Of a DNA stretch of 64,000 nucleotides, positions 43,007 to 52,883 are shown piece by piece. Positions within the stretch are counted from its first letter, which is position 1, and each line of letters begins with the position of its first letter. The notes beneath the pieces are model-generated. The model searched no databases. It was not told where the DNA came from and saw nothing but the letters and a program-made list of their open reading frames with translations. The stretch comes from Streptomyces sp. NBC_01275 (GTDB lineage: Bacteria > Actinomycetota > Actinomycetes > Streptomycetales > Streptomycetaceae): positions 7,130,001-7,194,000 of the forward strand of contig NZ_JAPEOZ010000001.1 in NCBI RefSeq assembly GCF_026340655.1, written 5' to 3'. Position numbers and translations under genes: made by a program.

Positions 43007-43645
43007 ATGCCTCTCATTCCCGAGGAGCCTCAGATTCACGAGAGTGCCCAGGGTCCCCGCGCCACTCCGGCCAGCGGCCGCACCGCGCCGACCCCTCGCC
43101 CCGTACCCGGCCCCCGTCCCGTGGCGCCGCCGCGTCCCGGTCGGCCCGGACCTCTCCGGCCCACGCCGCCGGTGCAACGCGCGCCGCGTGACGTAGCCGC
43201 CAAGCCGGGGCCCTCGGCCCCGGCCGCCCCTGTCCCTGCCACGCCCGCCGCGGCGACTCCTCAGGTCCAGCTGATCCCGGCCTCGGCCGAGGGGGCGCTG
43301 GACGCCGCCGAGGAGGCCGTGGACCTGCTGCTGGACTCGGGGCGCGCCCCAGGCGACCTGCTGGTGATCACCACCGGCGAGCAACACGCCTGGGCCGCCC
43401 ACGAGCTGTCCTTCGGCGAGACCTCCTACTGGGCGCAGCACGACGCGGGAGACGACGTCTTCTACGCCGATGCCGGCAACGTGGGCCGGGCGGCTGTGCG
43501 CCCTGTCGTCGTGGTCGCCGTCAACGGCGGTTCCGACGCCACTGCTGCGACCGCCCTGCCCTTGGCCCTCGCTCGGGCCGGCGCCCTGCTGATCGTCTGC
43601 GGAGACCCGCAGCGGATCAACGCGGTGCTGGGCACGGGCGTCTGA
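43007..43645 (+). CDS. Conserved hypothetical protein with proline-rich head
   Basis: 212 residues. The first about 85 residues are Pro/Ala/Arg-rich. The remainder (VQLIPASAEGALDAAEEAVDLLL to INAVLGTG) looks like an alpha/beta domain. APGDLLVITTGEQHAWAAHE and RPVVVVAVNGGSDATAATALPLALARAGALLIVCGDP recall the C-terminal part of UvrD-type helicases but lack ATPase motifs. It lies 68 bp after rnhB. Function unknown. Confidence 0.7.
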   Translation: MPLIPEEPQIHESAQGPRATPASGRTAPTPRPVPGPRPVAPPRPGRPGPLRPTPPVQRAPRDVAAKPGPSAPAAPVPATPAAATPQVQLIPASAEGALDAAEEAVDLLLDSGRAPGDLLVITTGEQHAWAAHELSFGETSYWAQHDAGDDVFYADAGNVGRAAVRPVVVVAVNGGSDATAATALPLALARAGALLIVCGDPQRINAVLGTGV

Positions 43646-44194
43646 GCCCGCTCCGGTAGGCCGGGAGGCCTCGGGGCGCCCGGAGGCGTCGCAGTTGCGA
43701 CACCTCCACGGTGTGCTTTCGCGCGCGCAGATGAAGGGAGTCTGGGCGCGCGCACGTCGGCGTGCCCGAGGCCCGACTCTCCGGCATCGCCCTGGGCAGG
43801 GGCGACGCGCGAGGATCCCGGATCGCGGACGCGGTGCCGACGAGGCCCCGTGTCCCTCTCCGTGTCTTCCTTCGCGGAGGTACGGAGACGCGACCGTGGT
43901 GACGCTGGCCGGCAGTCCGTCTTGTCTGCCTTGTCTGCGGGGGTGGCGCACGCGTCGTTGCGGTGGCGGGGTGTGCCGATCCGATCCGATCCGATCCGAT
44001 CCGAGCCGTGGCGTCGCGTACGCGTCATCGCGGGCGCTTCCCCGTGTCGAGCAAGGGCCTGCGTCAGAAGGGCTCGAAGGCTTCCCCGCCGTACAGCCGC
44101 ATGGCGCGATCGGCCCACGCCCGAGCGCGGATGCCCCCGGGCCGCCTGCTGGGATCCGCTGGGTCCGCCGGGGTCCGCGTCAGGCCGTTCGCCT
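43646..44194. other. Gene-poor stretch with simple repeats
   Basis: 549 bases. It contains (CCGAT)x5 at 43976-44000 and a CTTGTCTGC pair at 43921-43938. Open frames on both strands are Arg-rich and look like shadows; I see no gene. Confidence 0.5.
43976..44000. repeat. Simple repeat (CCGAT)x5
   Basis: Five perfect 5-bp units followed by CCGAG. This is a simple-sequence tract prone to slippage. Confidence 0.9.
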
Positions 44195-44872
44195 TCAGCG
44201 GGCGGCCGCGCGACGCAGAACCTCCGAGGCGGCGCCACCGGTCCGTGGGAACGGGGGTGGCGCCTCGGACAGGGCGAACGGCTCCGGCGCGGAGTCCATG
44301 TTGGGGCGACGCCCTCCGCGTCCCTCGCCGAGAACCTGCCAGCCGTCCCGGGTCAGCGTGATGTACGCCCCGCAACGCAGTCCATGGAGCGTGCAGGCAT
44401 CACGCAGGCCCCACATCCAGGCCCCGTCCTCCTCGGTCCAGCGCGCGTCGCCGTCGCGGCAGTAGAGCAGCACGGCGGTGCGCACCGGAGTGCGGCGGCG
44501 CAGGTCGTGCGGGATGACCCTGCGGAGCTGGGCGAGCAGCGCGTTGCGGAACATCCAGCCGTCGGCCGGCGCCTGGCGGCGGGTGAACGAGGCGCTTGCG
44601 CACACCCGTTCGTCCGGGTCGAGTACGGCCACGATCGCGGTGGCCGGTCTGGGCCGGTGCCGCGAGTGCAGACCACTGACGACTTCCCGCGGGTTGCGCA
44701 GCAGCGGGATGCCGGCCGCGGCCCACTCCGCAGGCTCGAGCAAGCGGTTGGCGGACGCGGTGGACGTGGACGTCGACAACGATGCCGCCGAGGACGGAGC
44801 GAATCCGAAGGTCACGATCCTCCCTTCGGCTACGGCCCACACTGCGGGCGGGTCGGATTCGGGGGAGCGCAC
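44195..44872 (-). CDS. Conserved hypothetical protein
   Basis: About 225 residues; the start is uncertain because the first about 45 residues are low-complexity (SAASLSTSTSTASAN). The core has well-conserved-looking segments: PREVVSGLHSRHRPRPATAIVAVLDPDERV, ASASFTRRQAPADGWMFRNALLAQLRRVIP and TAVLLYCRDGDARWTEEDGAWMWGLRDACTLHGLRCGAYITLTRDGW. These suggest a globular alpha/beta protein. It follows the RecQ gene on the same strand, after 286 bp. I do not recognise a functional family; a DNA-repair link is only from the neighbourhood. Confidence 0.65.
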   Translation of the reverse strand: MRSPESDPPAVWAVAEGRIVTFGFAPSSAASLSTSTSTASANRLLEPAEWAAAGIPLLRNPREVVSGLHSRHRPRPATAIVAVLDPDERVCASASFTRRQAPADGWMFRNALLAQLRRVIPHDLRRRTPVRTAVLLYCRDGDARWTEEDGAWMWGLRDACTLHGLRCGAYITLTRDGWQVLGEGRGGRRPNMDSAPEPFALSEAPPPFPRTGGAASEVLRRAAAR

Positions 44873-45158
44873 GCCGCAGCAGAGCCCTACCGGAGTACGG
44901 GCCGGCCGTGCGGGGAGCGGACCTCAATTCTTCCTGTCGAACTTGGATGCGGCAACGAGCAATTGGGGCCACCGACCGTTATGTGGCCGTACAGGTCTTA
45001 TATCCCTACCCAGTGATTCGCGGAACGACGCCTGAGCCAGCCGTGCACGCCTTGTGAGCGCCCTTGGTGTGTGGGTTGCAGGGCACTGCGGCTGCGACCG
45101 CAGCCAGGGCGGGCCCCGTGTTCGGGAGTTGGAGCCTCAGACGGCACCGCGCGCCGGG

Positions 45159-47324
45159 TCAGCCCTGTACAGCCAGGACGAGGGGCAGCACCCCCTGTGC
45201 GCCGGCGCGCTGGAGCATCCGGGCCGCGACCGCGAGAGTCCAACCGGTCTCGGTGTAGTCGTCCACGAGCAGGACGGGCCCCCGGGCTTCGACGAGCACG
45301 GCGGCGAGCGCGGGCGGCACCTCCAGCAGGCCGTCGAGCGCTTTCAGCCGTTGGGCGCTGTTGCTCCGGGAGACGGGCGGGGCGTCATCGGCGTACTCCA
45401 CCGTGCCCAGCAGCGGCAGGCGGCCCACCTCCGCGATGCGCGCGCCCAGGGAGTGGATCAGCCGGGGACGCGTGCGTGAGGCGACGGTGACCACGCCGAT
45501 CGGGCGCGGCTGGGCGTCGACCGCTCCCGAGGCCCAACCGCCGGGCCCCTTCGCCCAGTCGGTGAGCACGGTCACCACGGCCCTCGCCACATCGTCCGGC
45601 ACGGGTCCGTCGGGGGCCTGGGCGGCGAACATCGGCCGCAGCCGATTGCCCCAGCCGATGTCCGACAGACGCCCCAAGGCCCGCCCGGTCGCCGCCTGTT
45701 CACCGGCCGGAATGCGCCCCTTGAGCTCCATGCCGATCGCCGGGAGGCCGGTCGGCCACATCCGTCGGGCTTCCACCTCGACGCCCGCGCGGCCCAGATC
45801 GACGCGTGCGGCGTCCAGCGCGGCCGTGGACGTGTCGGCCGTGTAGCGGGCTCCCGCGCAGTTGTCGCACCGCCCGCAGGGCTTGGCGCCGTCGTCGTCG
45901 AGTTGGCGCTGCAGGAACTCCATCCGACAGTCCGTCGTCGACGCGTAGCGCCGCATCGCCTCCTGCTCGGCCCTGCGCTGGCGCGCGACCCAGTCGTATC
46001 GCTCGGTCTCGTACGTCCATGGCAGACCGGTCGCGAGCCAGCCGCCCTTGACCCGCTTGACCGCCCCGTCCACGTCGAGGACCTTCAGCATCGTCTCCAG
46101 TCGGGAGCGGCGCAGTTCGACCAAAGGCTCGAGGGCGGGCAGGGACATGGGCCGCTCCGCGCGTGCGAGGACGTCCAGCGTGCGGCGCACCAGGTCCTCC
46201 GACGGGAAGGCCAGCGACGCGAAGTACTCCCAGATCGCCTCGTCCTCCTTCCCCGGCAGCAGGAGCACCTCGGCGTGCTCGACGCCGCGTCCGGCGCGGC
46301 CCACCTGCTGGTAGTAGGCGATGGGGGAGGAGGGCGAGCCAAGGTGCACGACGAAGCCCAGGTCGGGCTTGTCGAAGCCCATCCCGAGGGCGGAGGTGGC
46401 GACCAGGGCCTTGACCTTGTTGGCGAGCAGATCCTCTTCTGCCTGCTGCCGGTCGGCGTTCTCCGTCCGGCCCGTGTACGAGGCGACGATGTGCCCGCGC
46501 TGCCGGAGGAACGCGGTGACCTCCTCGGCGGCCGCCACGGTGAGCGTGTAGATGATCCCGGAGCCGGGCAGTGCGTCGATGTGGTCGGCGAGCCAGGCCA
46601 TCCGGTGGGCTGCGTCGGGCAGCCGCAGCACGTTCAGGCTCAGGCTCTCCCGGTCCAGTGGGCCGCGGAGCACCAGGGCGTCCGAGGTGCCTCCGGTGCC
46701 GAGCTGTTCGGCGACGTCGGCGGTCACGCGCGCGTTGGCGGTCGCGGTGGTCGCGAGCACCGGAACGCCCGGTGGGAGATCGTTGAGCATGGTCCGCAGC
46801 CGACGGTAGTCAGGCCGGAAGTCGTGGCCCCAGTCCGAGATGCAGTGCGCTTCGTCGACCACGAGCAGCCCGGTCGCGGCGGCCAGGGCGGGCAGCACCT
46901 GGTCCCGGAAGTCCGGGTTGTTGAGCCGCTCTGGGCTGACCAGCAGGACGTCGACCTCGCCCGCGGCGATCTCGGCCTGGACGGTCTCCCACTCCTCGGT
47001 GTTCGAGGAGTTGATCGTCCGTGCGTGGATGCCGGCCCGGGCCGCGGCCTCGACCTGGTTGCGCATCAGGGCGAGCAGGGGGGAGACGATCACCGTGGGG
47101 CCCGAGCCGCGGGCCCGGAGCAGCGAGGTCGCCACGAAATAGACCGCGGACTTGCCCCACCCCGTGCGCTGGACCACTAGGGCCCGGCGCCGGTCGGCGA
47201 CCAGCGCCTCGATGGCCCGCCACTGGTCCTCCCGCAGCCGGGCCGCGCTGGTGGCGTCGCCGACGAGGCGGGCTAGGACGGTGTCGGCGTCTACCCGGAG
47301 ATCCGTGTTGCTCGTGTGCTCCAT
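45159..47324 (-). CDS. recQ: RecQ-family DNA helicase with phosphoribosyltransferase-like C-terminus
   Basis: 721 residues from ATG 47324 (ATG 47333 possible). 3'-5' DNA helicase: motif I RTGWGKS, motif [21 protein letters not shown], motif III TTATAN, motif [12 protein letters not shown], and RecQ zinc cysteines in DCRMEF and CGRCDNC. In place of an HRDC domain the last about 160 residues end with [21 protein letters not shown], the PRPP-binding loop pattern of type I phosphoribosyltransferases (ComFC-like). The open frame runs 1.4 kb further upstream over the DUF4192 gene, which is not coding. Confidence 0.92.
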   Translation of the reverse strand: MEHTSNTDLRVDADTVLARLVGDATSAARLREDQWRAIEALVADRRRALVVQRTGWGKSAVYFVATSLLRARGSGPTVIVSPLLALMRNQVEAAARAGIHARTINSSNTEEWETVQAEIAAGEVDVLLVSPERLNNPDFRDQVLPALAAATGLLVVDEAHCISDWGHDFRPDYRRLRTMLNDLPPGVPVLATTATANARVTADVAEQLGTGGTSDALVLRGPLDRESLSLNVLRLPDAAHRMAWLADHIDALPGSGIIYTLTVAAAEEVTAFLRQRGHIVASYTGRTENADRQQAEEDLLANKVKALVATSALGMGFDKPDLGFVVHLGSPSSPIAYYQQVGRAGRGVEHAEVLLLPGKEDEAIWEYFASLAFPSEDLVRRTLDVLARAERPMSLPALEPLVELRRSRLETMLKVLDVDGAVKRVKGGWLATGLPWTYETERYDWVARQRRAEQEAMRRYASTTDCRMEFLQRQLDDDGAKPCGRCDNCAGARYTADTSTAALDAARVDLGRAGVEVEARRMWPTGLPAIGMELKGRIPAGEQAATGRALGRLSDIGWGNRLRPMFAAQAPDGPVPDDVARAVVTVLTDWAKGPGGWASGAVDAQPRPIGVVTVASRTRPRLIHSLGARIAEVGRLPLLGTVEYADDAPPVSRSNSAQRLKALDGLLEVPPALAAVLVEARGPVLLVDDYTETGWTLAVAARMLQRAGAQGVLPLVLAVQG

Positions 47325-47461
47325 GCCTCCCATACAACAGGACGCCGCTGACAATCCGGTCATGGTGGAGGCGGGGGCAGGAGCAGGGAAACGCTGTGGC
47401 GTGCCCCCGCGGCCCGCTTGACCTGCGGCGGGCCGTCTCGCTGGCGTGTCCCTGACCGGAG

Positions 47462-47470
47462 TTATCCACA
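47462..47470 (+). promoter_or_regulatory. Perfect DnaA box
   Basis: TTATCCACA matches the bacterial DnaA box exactly; the Streptomyces preference is TTGTCCACA. It lies 41 bases before the DUF4192 gene start, in the divergent region with recQ. It is single, so not an origin. Confidence 0.45.
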
Positions 47471-47510
47471 GGGTAAAGCGGAACTTCGCAATCCGCGAGA
47501 TCGTCGGCGC

Positions 47511-49136
47511 ATGACGAATCACAGCGAAACCACTGGATCCTCCGAAAACGGCGACATCACCGGCCGTCACGGACATGGCGAAGGAGCGTCGTACGACGAC
47601 GGGTCCACGGCGTACGTCAGCCACACGCCGTACGACGGTGACGTCGCGTACGACGGAGTCCCCGCCGCCCACCAGGTCACCCTCCGTTCTCCGGGCGAGC
47701 TGGCCGACGCCCTGCCCTACCTGCTGGGGTACCGGCCGGAGGACAGCATCGTCCTGGTCGCCCTGCACGACCGGGGCGGCCGGGGCCGGTTCGGCGGCCG
47801 GGCTCGACTCGGCATTCCCTCGAGCCCGGACGACTGGGCGGCCGTCGCCCAGCAGCTCGCGCAGGGCCTCGTGAAGGGAAGCGAACGCCGAGGCACCCGC
47901 CCCGCGCAGATGGTCGCCTACCTCTGCCAGGAGCCGGTGAAGGGTGAGACGGGGCGTCAGGTCATGGAACGACTCAAGCCGCTGGCCCAGCACCTGCGTC
48001 TCGCCTGCGGTCAGCTCGACGTCCCGGTGATCGAGGCTCTGTGCATCGCCGACGGCCGCTTCTGGTCGTACTGCTGCGGGCGTGAGGGCTGCTGCCCGGT
48101 GGACGGAGTCCCGATGGGCCTGCCCGGCACCTCCGTACTGGCCGCGGCCGCGACCTACGCCGGAATCCAGGTCCGCGGCACCCTGCGCGAGCTGCGCGCC
48201 CGGCTGCTGCCCCTGGAGACCGGCGCCGCGCTGGACCAAGAGGCCTCCCTGGACGCCGCCGGCATGGCCCTGGTTCCGAGGATCCTCGACGAGACGAGTC
48301 GCCGCGCGGTGGCCGATGAGACGGTCGAGCTCGCCGCACGGGTCATGCGGCGCTTCGCCGAGGCGCCCCTCGTGTCCGGTGCCCTCATCGCGGACCGCCG
48401 AGACGACGAACTGCTCGGTATCGACGAAGCCGCGGCGCTGATCCTCGGCCTTCAGGACCGTGTGACGCGCGATCGCGCCGCGGAGTGGATGGAGGGCGAC
48501 GAGGCCGCTCCCGCACTGCGCCTGTGGCGGGCCCTGGCACGCCGCTGCGTCGGCCCCTACGGCGAGCACGCGGCGGCGCCTCTCACCCTCGCCGGCTGGG
48601 TCGCCTGGTCCAGCGGCGACGAACTCGAAGCCAGGGAGGCCCTTGCCATGGCCCTGGGCGCGGACCCCGACTATCTCTTCGCCCGCCTCCTGCACCAGGC
48701 CTGCAACGAGGGCCTCGATCCCGAGTCGGTACGACGGTGCCTGCGCTCCGAGCGTGGGGGAAGGGCGGGACAGGAGGACCTCGAAGCGATGTGCGCCGAC
48801 TCTCCCGACCAGGTGAGCGGACTGGACCGCTCGGACCGCTCGGACCGCTCGGACCGCTCGGACCGCTCGGACCGCTCGGACCGCTCGGACTACTCGGACC
48901 GCTCGGATGAAGTGAACGATGTGTCAGAACCTGCGGCAGCGCCCCTCGTCCCGGCTGTCGGCCGCGCACGTCGTCGTGCCCGTCCTCATGCACCGACGAC
49001 ACGCACCACGCGGCCTGATGCCACCAGCCGGGGCGGATCACGCCCGCGCACCGAGGGGAAGGGCTCCGCACGACGCCGTGACACCTGCACGGAGGGTGTG
49101 CGGTCCGATGGCGACGACCTCGGCGGGCAGGGGTGA
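47511..49136 (+). CDS. DUF4192 family protein
   Basis: 541 residues from ATG 47511. The DUF4192 core spans about residues 55-420: [49 protein letters not shown] and [42 protein letters not shown]-repeat segment (about residues 438-465) and an Arg/Thr-rich basic tail follow. Function of the family is unknown; it is common in actinobacteria. It is divergent from recQ. Confidence 0.85.
   Translation: MTNHSETTGSSENGDITGRHGHGEGASYDDGSTAYVSHTPYDGDVAYDGVPAAHQVTLRSPGELADALPYLLGYRPEDSIVLVALHDRGGRGRFGGRARLGIPSSPDDWAAVAQQLAQGLVKGSERRGTRPAQMVAYLCQEPVKGETGRQVMERLKPLAQHLRLACGQLDVPVIEALCIADGRFWSYCCGREGCCPVDGVPMGLPGTSVLAAAATYAGIQVRGTLRELRARLLPLETGAALDQEASLDAAGMALVPRILDETSRRAVADETVELAARVMRRFAEAPLVSGALIADRRDDELLGIDEAAALILGLQDRVTRDRAAEWMEGDEAAPALRLWRALARRCVGPYGEHAAAPLTLAGWVAWSSGDELEAREALAMALGADPDYLFARLLHQACNEGLDPESVRRCLRSERGGRAGQEDLEAMCADSPDQVSGLDRSDRSDRSDRSDRSDRSDRSDYSDRSDEVNDVSEPAAAPLVPAVGRARRRARPHAPTTRTTRPDATSRGGSRPRTEGKGSARRRDTCTEGVRSDGDDLGGQG
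48824..48904. repeat. 9-bp repeat array encoding (DRS)n
   Basis: Nine consecutive 9-bp units: seven perfect GGACCGCTC, one GGACTACTC and a last perfect one. In-frame within the DUF4192 gene. Unit number can change without a frameshift. Confidence 0.95.
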
Positions 49137-49467
49137 GCGCCCCCACCGGCGCGACGAGGACAGCGCCCCCAGGCCCAGGCGGGCAGCCTTCGACTCCCCC
49201 GGCCAGGGAGCCTTCGAGGATCGCAGCGGATGCAGCGGGGAGAACGGACCGTCCCGCCCTGCCCAGAGCCACCGCCCGCCTGCCTCGCCCCACCGCCATT
49301 CGGTGGGGCCCTTGGATCACAGGCGTGACCTGGGTGAGTCCCGTCCCGTTCACCTGAGTGGCGGAACGCCTGCACTTGGCGTGCCGCCGCAGCGCACCTG
49401 CCCTGCCGGAGCCCTCCGCCGGCACCGTCCCTGTCCGAGGCGCACAGAGAGCAGAAGAAGTCACCGC
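49137..49467. other. Intergenic region before the debranching enzyme
   Basis: 331 bases. No gene, repeat or strong hairpin seen; it presumably holds the promoter of the following gene. Confidence 0.5.
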
Positions 49468-51777
49468 ATGCATCAGCAGACTCAGCCCTCCACCGCCGAC
49501 GAACACCCTGGCCGCAGCACGTCGGCACCGCCCCCCGCAGCAGGCGCTGACCAGCCGCCGGGGGACGGGTCGGGGTCGCAGGGGACCAGGTTTCCCGGAA
49601 ACAGCCGACGCTCTGCTCCCCCTGTCGGACCGGCGGGCGGTCCTGGTCCGTCCCCGCGTCAGGGCCAGGTCCAGGGCCAGGTCCAAGAACAGGGCCAGGG
49701 CCAGGGCCCCGGCATGCGTGGCGCGTCCTCCTTCCCGTCCACCGGAACAGCGCGCCGCCTGTCTCCTCCCACCCCCAGAAGCGCCGGATCGTCGACCGTG
49801 TCGACCGCACCCACCGCGCCGCGCCGCTCTGCCGACCTGCCGCCCACCCACACGGCGATGATCTGCGTCGCTCTGCCGGGCCTCGCCATCTCCACGGAGC
49901 AAGGGCAGCTGACCGGCCGGGGACTGGAGGGGTTCTACCGTGCGGGTCGGCGCATCCTGGCCCGTTGCCAAGTCCGGGTCGCCGGACGTGAACCCCTGGT
50001 GGTCCAGGCCCGGATGACGTCGTCCGACCGGGCCCGTTTCATCGGGGCTCTGCGCGTCACGCCCCACGGCGGCCCGGATCCGGACGTCGTCGTCGAGCGG
50101 ACCCGCTGCGCGGACGGCACCGAGCGGATCACCCTGCACAGCGCCGCCGCCCGGCCGTTGCGCCTCCCGGTCGAGGTGGCTCTCGGCACGGACCTGGCCG
50201 ACCTCGGGGCGATCGCGTCCGGTGCCCAGGGCCCCGAACTGCCCGCCAGCGTCCATGACTCCGGCCTGCGCTGGTCCTGCGCGACCGGGACGTCGTACGT
50301 CACCGCCGATCCGCCACCCGCGGACGCGCTCGCCTCCGCCGGGCTGTTGCGCTGGGAGGTGGACGTGCCTCCTGGAGGGAGCGTGTCCGTGCACCTGACG
50401 GTTCGGCTGGAGGGTGCCGGCCCCGTTCGTGCCGTGGGCCGCGCGGCGACCAGCCCCTTGGCTCCCGCACGCGCCACGGGCGACGATCCGCGTGTCCAGG
50501 GGCTGCTGGCCACCAGCGTCGAGGACCTGCAGGCCCTGCTGGTGCGCGACCCCGCACACCCCGTGGACACGTACCTCGCGGCGGGGGTGCCGTGGCGTTG
50601 CGGGCTGGCCCCGGCCGAGGCGCTCGCCGCGGCCCGAATGACGCTGCCCCTAGGCACCCGGCTCGCCGCGGGCACGCTGCGCACCCTCGCCCGGACCCAG
50701 ATCACCGGCCAGGGCCCGCGCGTCGGCGTGATCCCCGGCCCGCGTCGGGACGCGGGGGCACACCTGCCGCCGGGGTGCACCGGGACGGAGGCCACGCTGC
50801 TCTTCCCGGCACTCCTCGCGGAGGCCCGTCGATGGGGGCTGCCCGACCAGGAGACGGAGGAACTGCTGCCGGCGGCCGAGCGCTGCCTGACCTGGCTGCG
50901 GACCGCCGCCGGAGAGGGGCCCTATCTGTCCGACCCCCAGCCCAGCGGGCCCGTCCGCTGCGAGACACAGGCGCATGCCCACCGGGCGGCGCTGCTCGGA
51001 GCCGATCTGCTCGACTCCTGCGGCAGACCGGGCGGCGGAGCGCTGAGGCAGTGGGCGCAGACACTGCGGGCCGCGTTCCGGCAAGACTTCTGGATCGACG
51101 ACCCCGGCGGCGGCCGGCCCGCGGCCGCTCGTACCCCGGACGGGCGGCCGGTGCCCCTCCTCTGCGCGACCACGGTCCACCTCCTCGACACCGGTCTGCT
51201 GGGCGGCGGCCGGCAGGCCCCCGGGCTGCTCGACAAGGTGCAGACCGAACAACTGGCCCGGCTGCTCGGGAGCCCCGTCATGGACTCGGGCTGGGGACTG
51301 CGGGGCCTGGGCGCAAAGGAAGCGGGCTACAACCCCTTCGGCCATCGCAGCGGCGCCGTACGGGTCCATGAGACGGCGATCGCCGTCGCGGGTCTGGCCG
51401 CCGCAGGATACGAGAAGGAGTCCGGTGCGCTGCTGCGAGGCGTCCTGGCGGCATCCGAGGCCTTCGGCCATCGCCTCCCGGAGATGTACGCGGGGGAGCG
51501 GCGCACCGACGGGAGCGCCCCTCTTCCCCACCCGGCCGCCTGCCGCCCCGCCGCCACCGCGGCGGCCGCCGGAGTCCTGCTGCTGACCACCCTGGCCGGC
51601 ATCCGGCCCGACGCCCCGGCCGGGACGGTCACCCTGCGCCCCCTGCACAGCGCACCCCTTGGCGAGATCGGTCTGACCGGATTACGGGTCGCGGGCGCCC
51701 CCTTCTCCGTACGGGTCAGTCGGCTCGGACTCGCCATGGTCGAGGAAGGTGTCGACGGGCTGCAATTGGGAGTGTGA
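49468..51777 (+). CDS. Glycogen-debranching-type amylo-alpha-1,6-glucosidase
   Basis: 769 residues from ATG 49468. The first about 125 residues are a disordered Pro/Gln/Ser-rich region with QGQ repeats. The conserved part starts at MICVALPGLAISTEQGQLTGRGLEGFYRAGRRILARCQVRV, the N-terminal domain of bacterial debranching enzymes. An (alpha/alpha)6 catalytic barrel follows (VDTYLAAGVPWRCGLAPAEAL; GWGLRGLGAKEAGYNPFGHRSGAVRVHETAIAVAG). Residue 739 is encoded by TTA (51682-51684), so translation should need bldA tRNA. Substrate (glycogen or trehalose-related) is inference. Confidence 0.85.
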   Translation: MHQQTQPSTADEHPGRSTSAPPPAAGADQPPGDGSGSQGTRFPGNSRRSAPPVGPAGGPGPSPRQGQVQGQVQEQGQGQGPGMRGASSFPSTGTARRLSPPTPRSAGSSTVSTAPTAPRRSADLPPTHTAMICVALPGLAISTEQGQLTGRGLEGFYRAGRRILARCQVRVAGREPLVVQARMTSSDRARFIGALRVTPHGGPDPDVVVERTRCADGTERITLHSAAARPLRLPVEVALGTDLADLGAIASGAQGPELPASVHDSGLRWSCATGTSYVTADPPPADALASAGLLRWEVDVPPGGSVSVHLTVRLEGAGPVRAVGRAATSPLAPARATGDDPRVQGLLATSVEDLQALLVRDPAHPVDTYLAAGVPWRCGLAPAEALAAARMTLPLGTRLAAGTLRTLARTQITGQGPRVGVIPGPRRDAGAHLPPGCTGTEATLLFPALLAEARRWGLPDQETEELLPAAERCLTWLRTAAGEGPYLSDPQPSGPVRCETQAHAHRAALLGADLLDSCGRPGGGALRQWAQTLRAAFRQDFWIDDPGGGRPAAARTPDGRPVPLLCATTVHLLDTGLLGGGRQAPGLLDKVQTEQLARLLGSPVMDSGWGLRGLGAKEAGYNPFGHRSGAVRVHETAIAVAGLAAAGYEKESGALLRGVLAASEAFGHRLPEMYAGERRTDGSAPLPHPAACRPAATAAAAGVLLLTTLAGIRPDAPAGTVTLRPLHSAPLGEIGLTGLRVAGAPFSVRVSRLGLAMVEEGVDGLQLGV

Positions 51778-51878
51778 CCTCGTAGGACGTGGCACAGGAG
51801 GGGAGCCGGGACGGCTGTGACAGCCGTGCCCGACCGGAGCGGACCAGCCGGCGAAGCGGCCGGAGAAGGGAGTGTTTA

Positions 51879-51893
51879 TCGTCAGGAAGACGA
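51879..51893. promoter_or_regulatory. Candidate NrtR operator
   Basis: TCGTC-N5-GACGA is a perfect 5-5-5 palindrome 14 bp before the ATG at 51907. GTC-N5-GAC cores are known for actinobacterial NrtR-like Nudix regulators. Autoregulation is inferred. Confidence 0.45.
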
Positions 51894-51906
51894 CTATGAT
51901 CGCCGC

Positions 51907-52665
51907 ATGCCCTACGACCCGTCAGCCTTTCCGCCCTTCGCCGTCACCGTGGACCTGGTCGTGCTGACCGTGCGCCGCCATGCCCTGTGCGCGCTGGCGG
52001 TGCGCAGGGGCGAGTCGCCGTTCCAGGGACGGTGGGCGCTGCCGGGCGGCTTCGTACGGGACGACGAGGACCTCTCCCAGGCCGCGGCGCGCGAACTGGC
52101 CGAGGAGACCGGACTGCGCGCCCACGACCCCTCCACTCCGGCTCAGGACAACGGCGCCCATCTGGAACAGCTCGCCACGTACGGCGACCCGAAGCGCGAC
52201 CCCCGGATGCGCGTCGTCAGCGTCGCGCACCTGGCGCTCGCCCCGGACCTCCCCGCTCCGCGCGCCGGCGGCGACGCCAGCAACGCGCGCTGGGCCCCCG
52301 TCGAGGAGCTGCTGCAGCAAGGTGGATACGGCCGTGACGGCGAACCCCTGGCACCTCTCGCCTTCGACCATGCCCAGATCCTCTCCGACGGGGTGGAACG
52401 CGCCCGTTCGAAGATCGAGTACTCGTCGCTGGCCACCGCGTTCTGCCCCACCGAGTTCACCGTGGGGGAGCTGCGCCGCGTCTATGAAGCGGTGTGGGGT
52501 GTGGCGCTCGACCCCCGCAACTTCCACCGCAAGGTGACGGGCACGCCCGGATTCCTGGTCCCCACCGGCGGCACCACCACACGCCAGGGCGGCCGCCCCG
52601 CCCAGCTCTTCCGGGCCGGCGGCGCGACCCTGCTCAACCCGCCGATGCTGCGGCCCGAGGTCTGA
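51907..52665 (+). CDS. Nudix protein with NrtR-type DNA-binding domain
   Basis: 252 residues from ATG 51907. The Nudix box is intact: GFVRDDE then RELAEETGL. The C-terminal part (EYSSLATAFCPTEFTVGELRRVYEAVWGVALDPRNFHRKV) is the winged-helix domain of NrtR regulators. NrtR proteins control NAD metabolism genes through ADP-ribose; an intact Nudix box means catalysis may be kept. No NAD gene is adjacent, so the regulon is unknown. An upstream palindrome may be its own operator. Confidence 0.9.
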   Translation: MPYDPSAFPPFAVTVDLVVLTVRRHALCALAVRRGESPFQGRWALPGGFVRDDEDLSQAAARELAEETGLRAHDPSTPAQDNGAHLEQLATYGDPKRDPRMRVVSVAHLALAPDLPAPRAGGDASNARWAPVEELLQQGGYGRDGEPLAPLAFDHAQILSDGVERARSKIEYSSLATAFCPTEFTVGELRRVYEAVWGVALDPRNFHRKVTGTPGFLVPTGGTTTRQGGRPAQLFRAGGATLLNPPMLRPEV

Positions 52666-52883
52666 CGACGCCGGTGACGCGTCGGTGAGGACGGCCTGTC
52701 GCGGCCGCCGAGATCGGGCCGGCCGGCCTCGTTCGCCCGCGGCTCGGTGAATCCGTTGGCGGCTGGGGCGGTCGGCGTCATGGCCGTCGGCAGGGTGAAC
52801 AGGACCGGGCGTCTTGATCAAGCCTGCGCAGTCGACCGTGCGGTGACCGGAAAAATCGGATATAGGGCGCTATCTTGCTACGG

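Noticed and set aside
47334..48695. Upstream extension of the RecQ frame
   Set aside because: Antisense to the DUF4192 gene; RecQ is complete from ATG 47324.
48824..48904. CRISPR-like regular repeats
   Set aside because: The units are 9 bp and contiguous without spacers, and they are in-frame in a gene.
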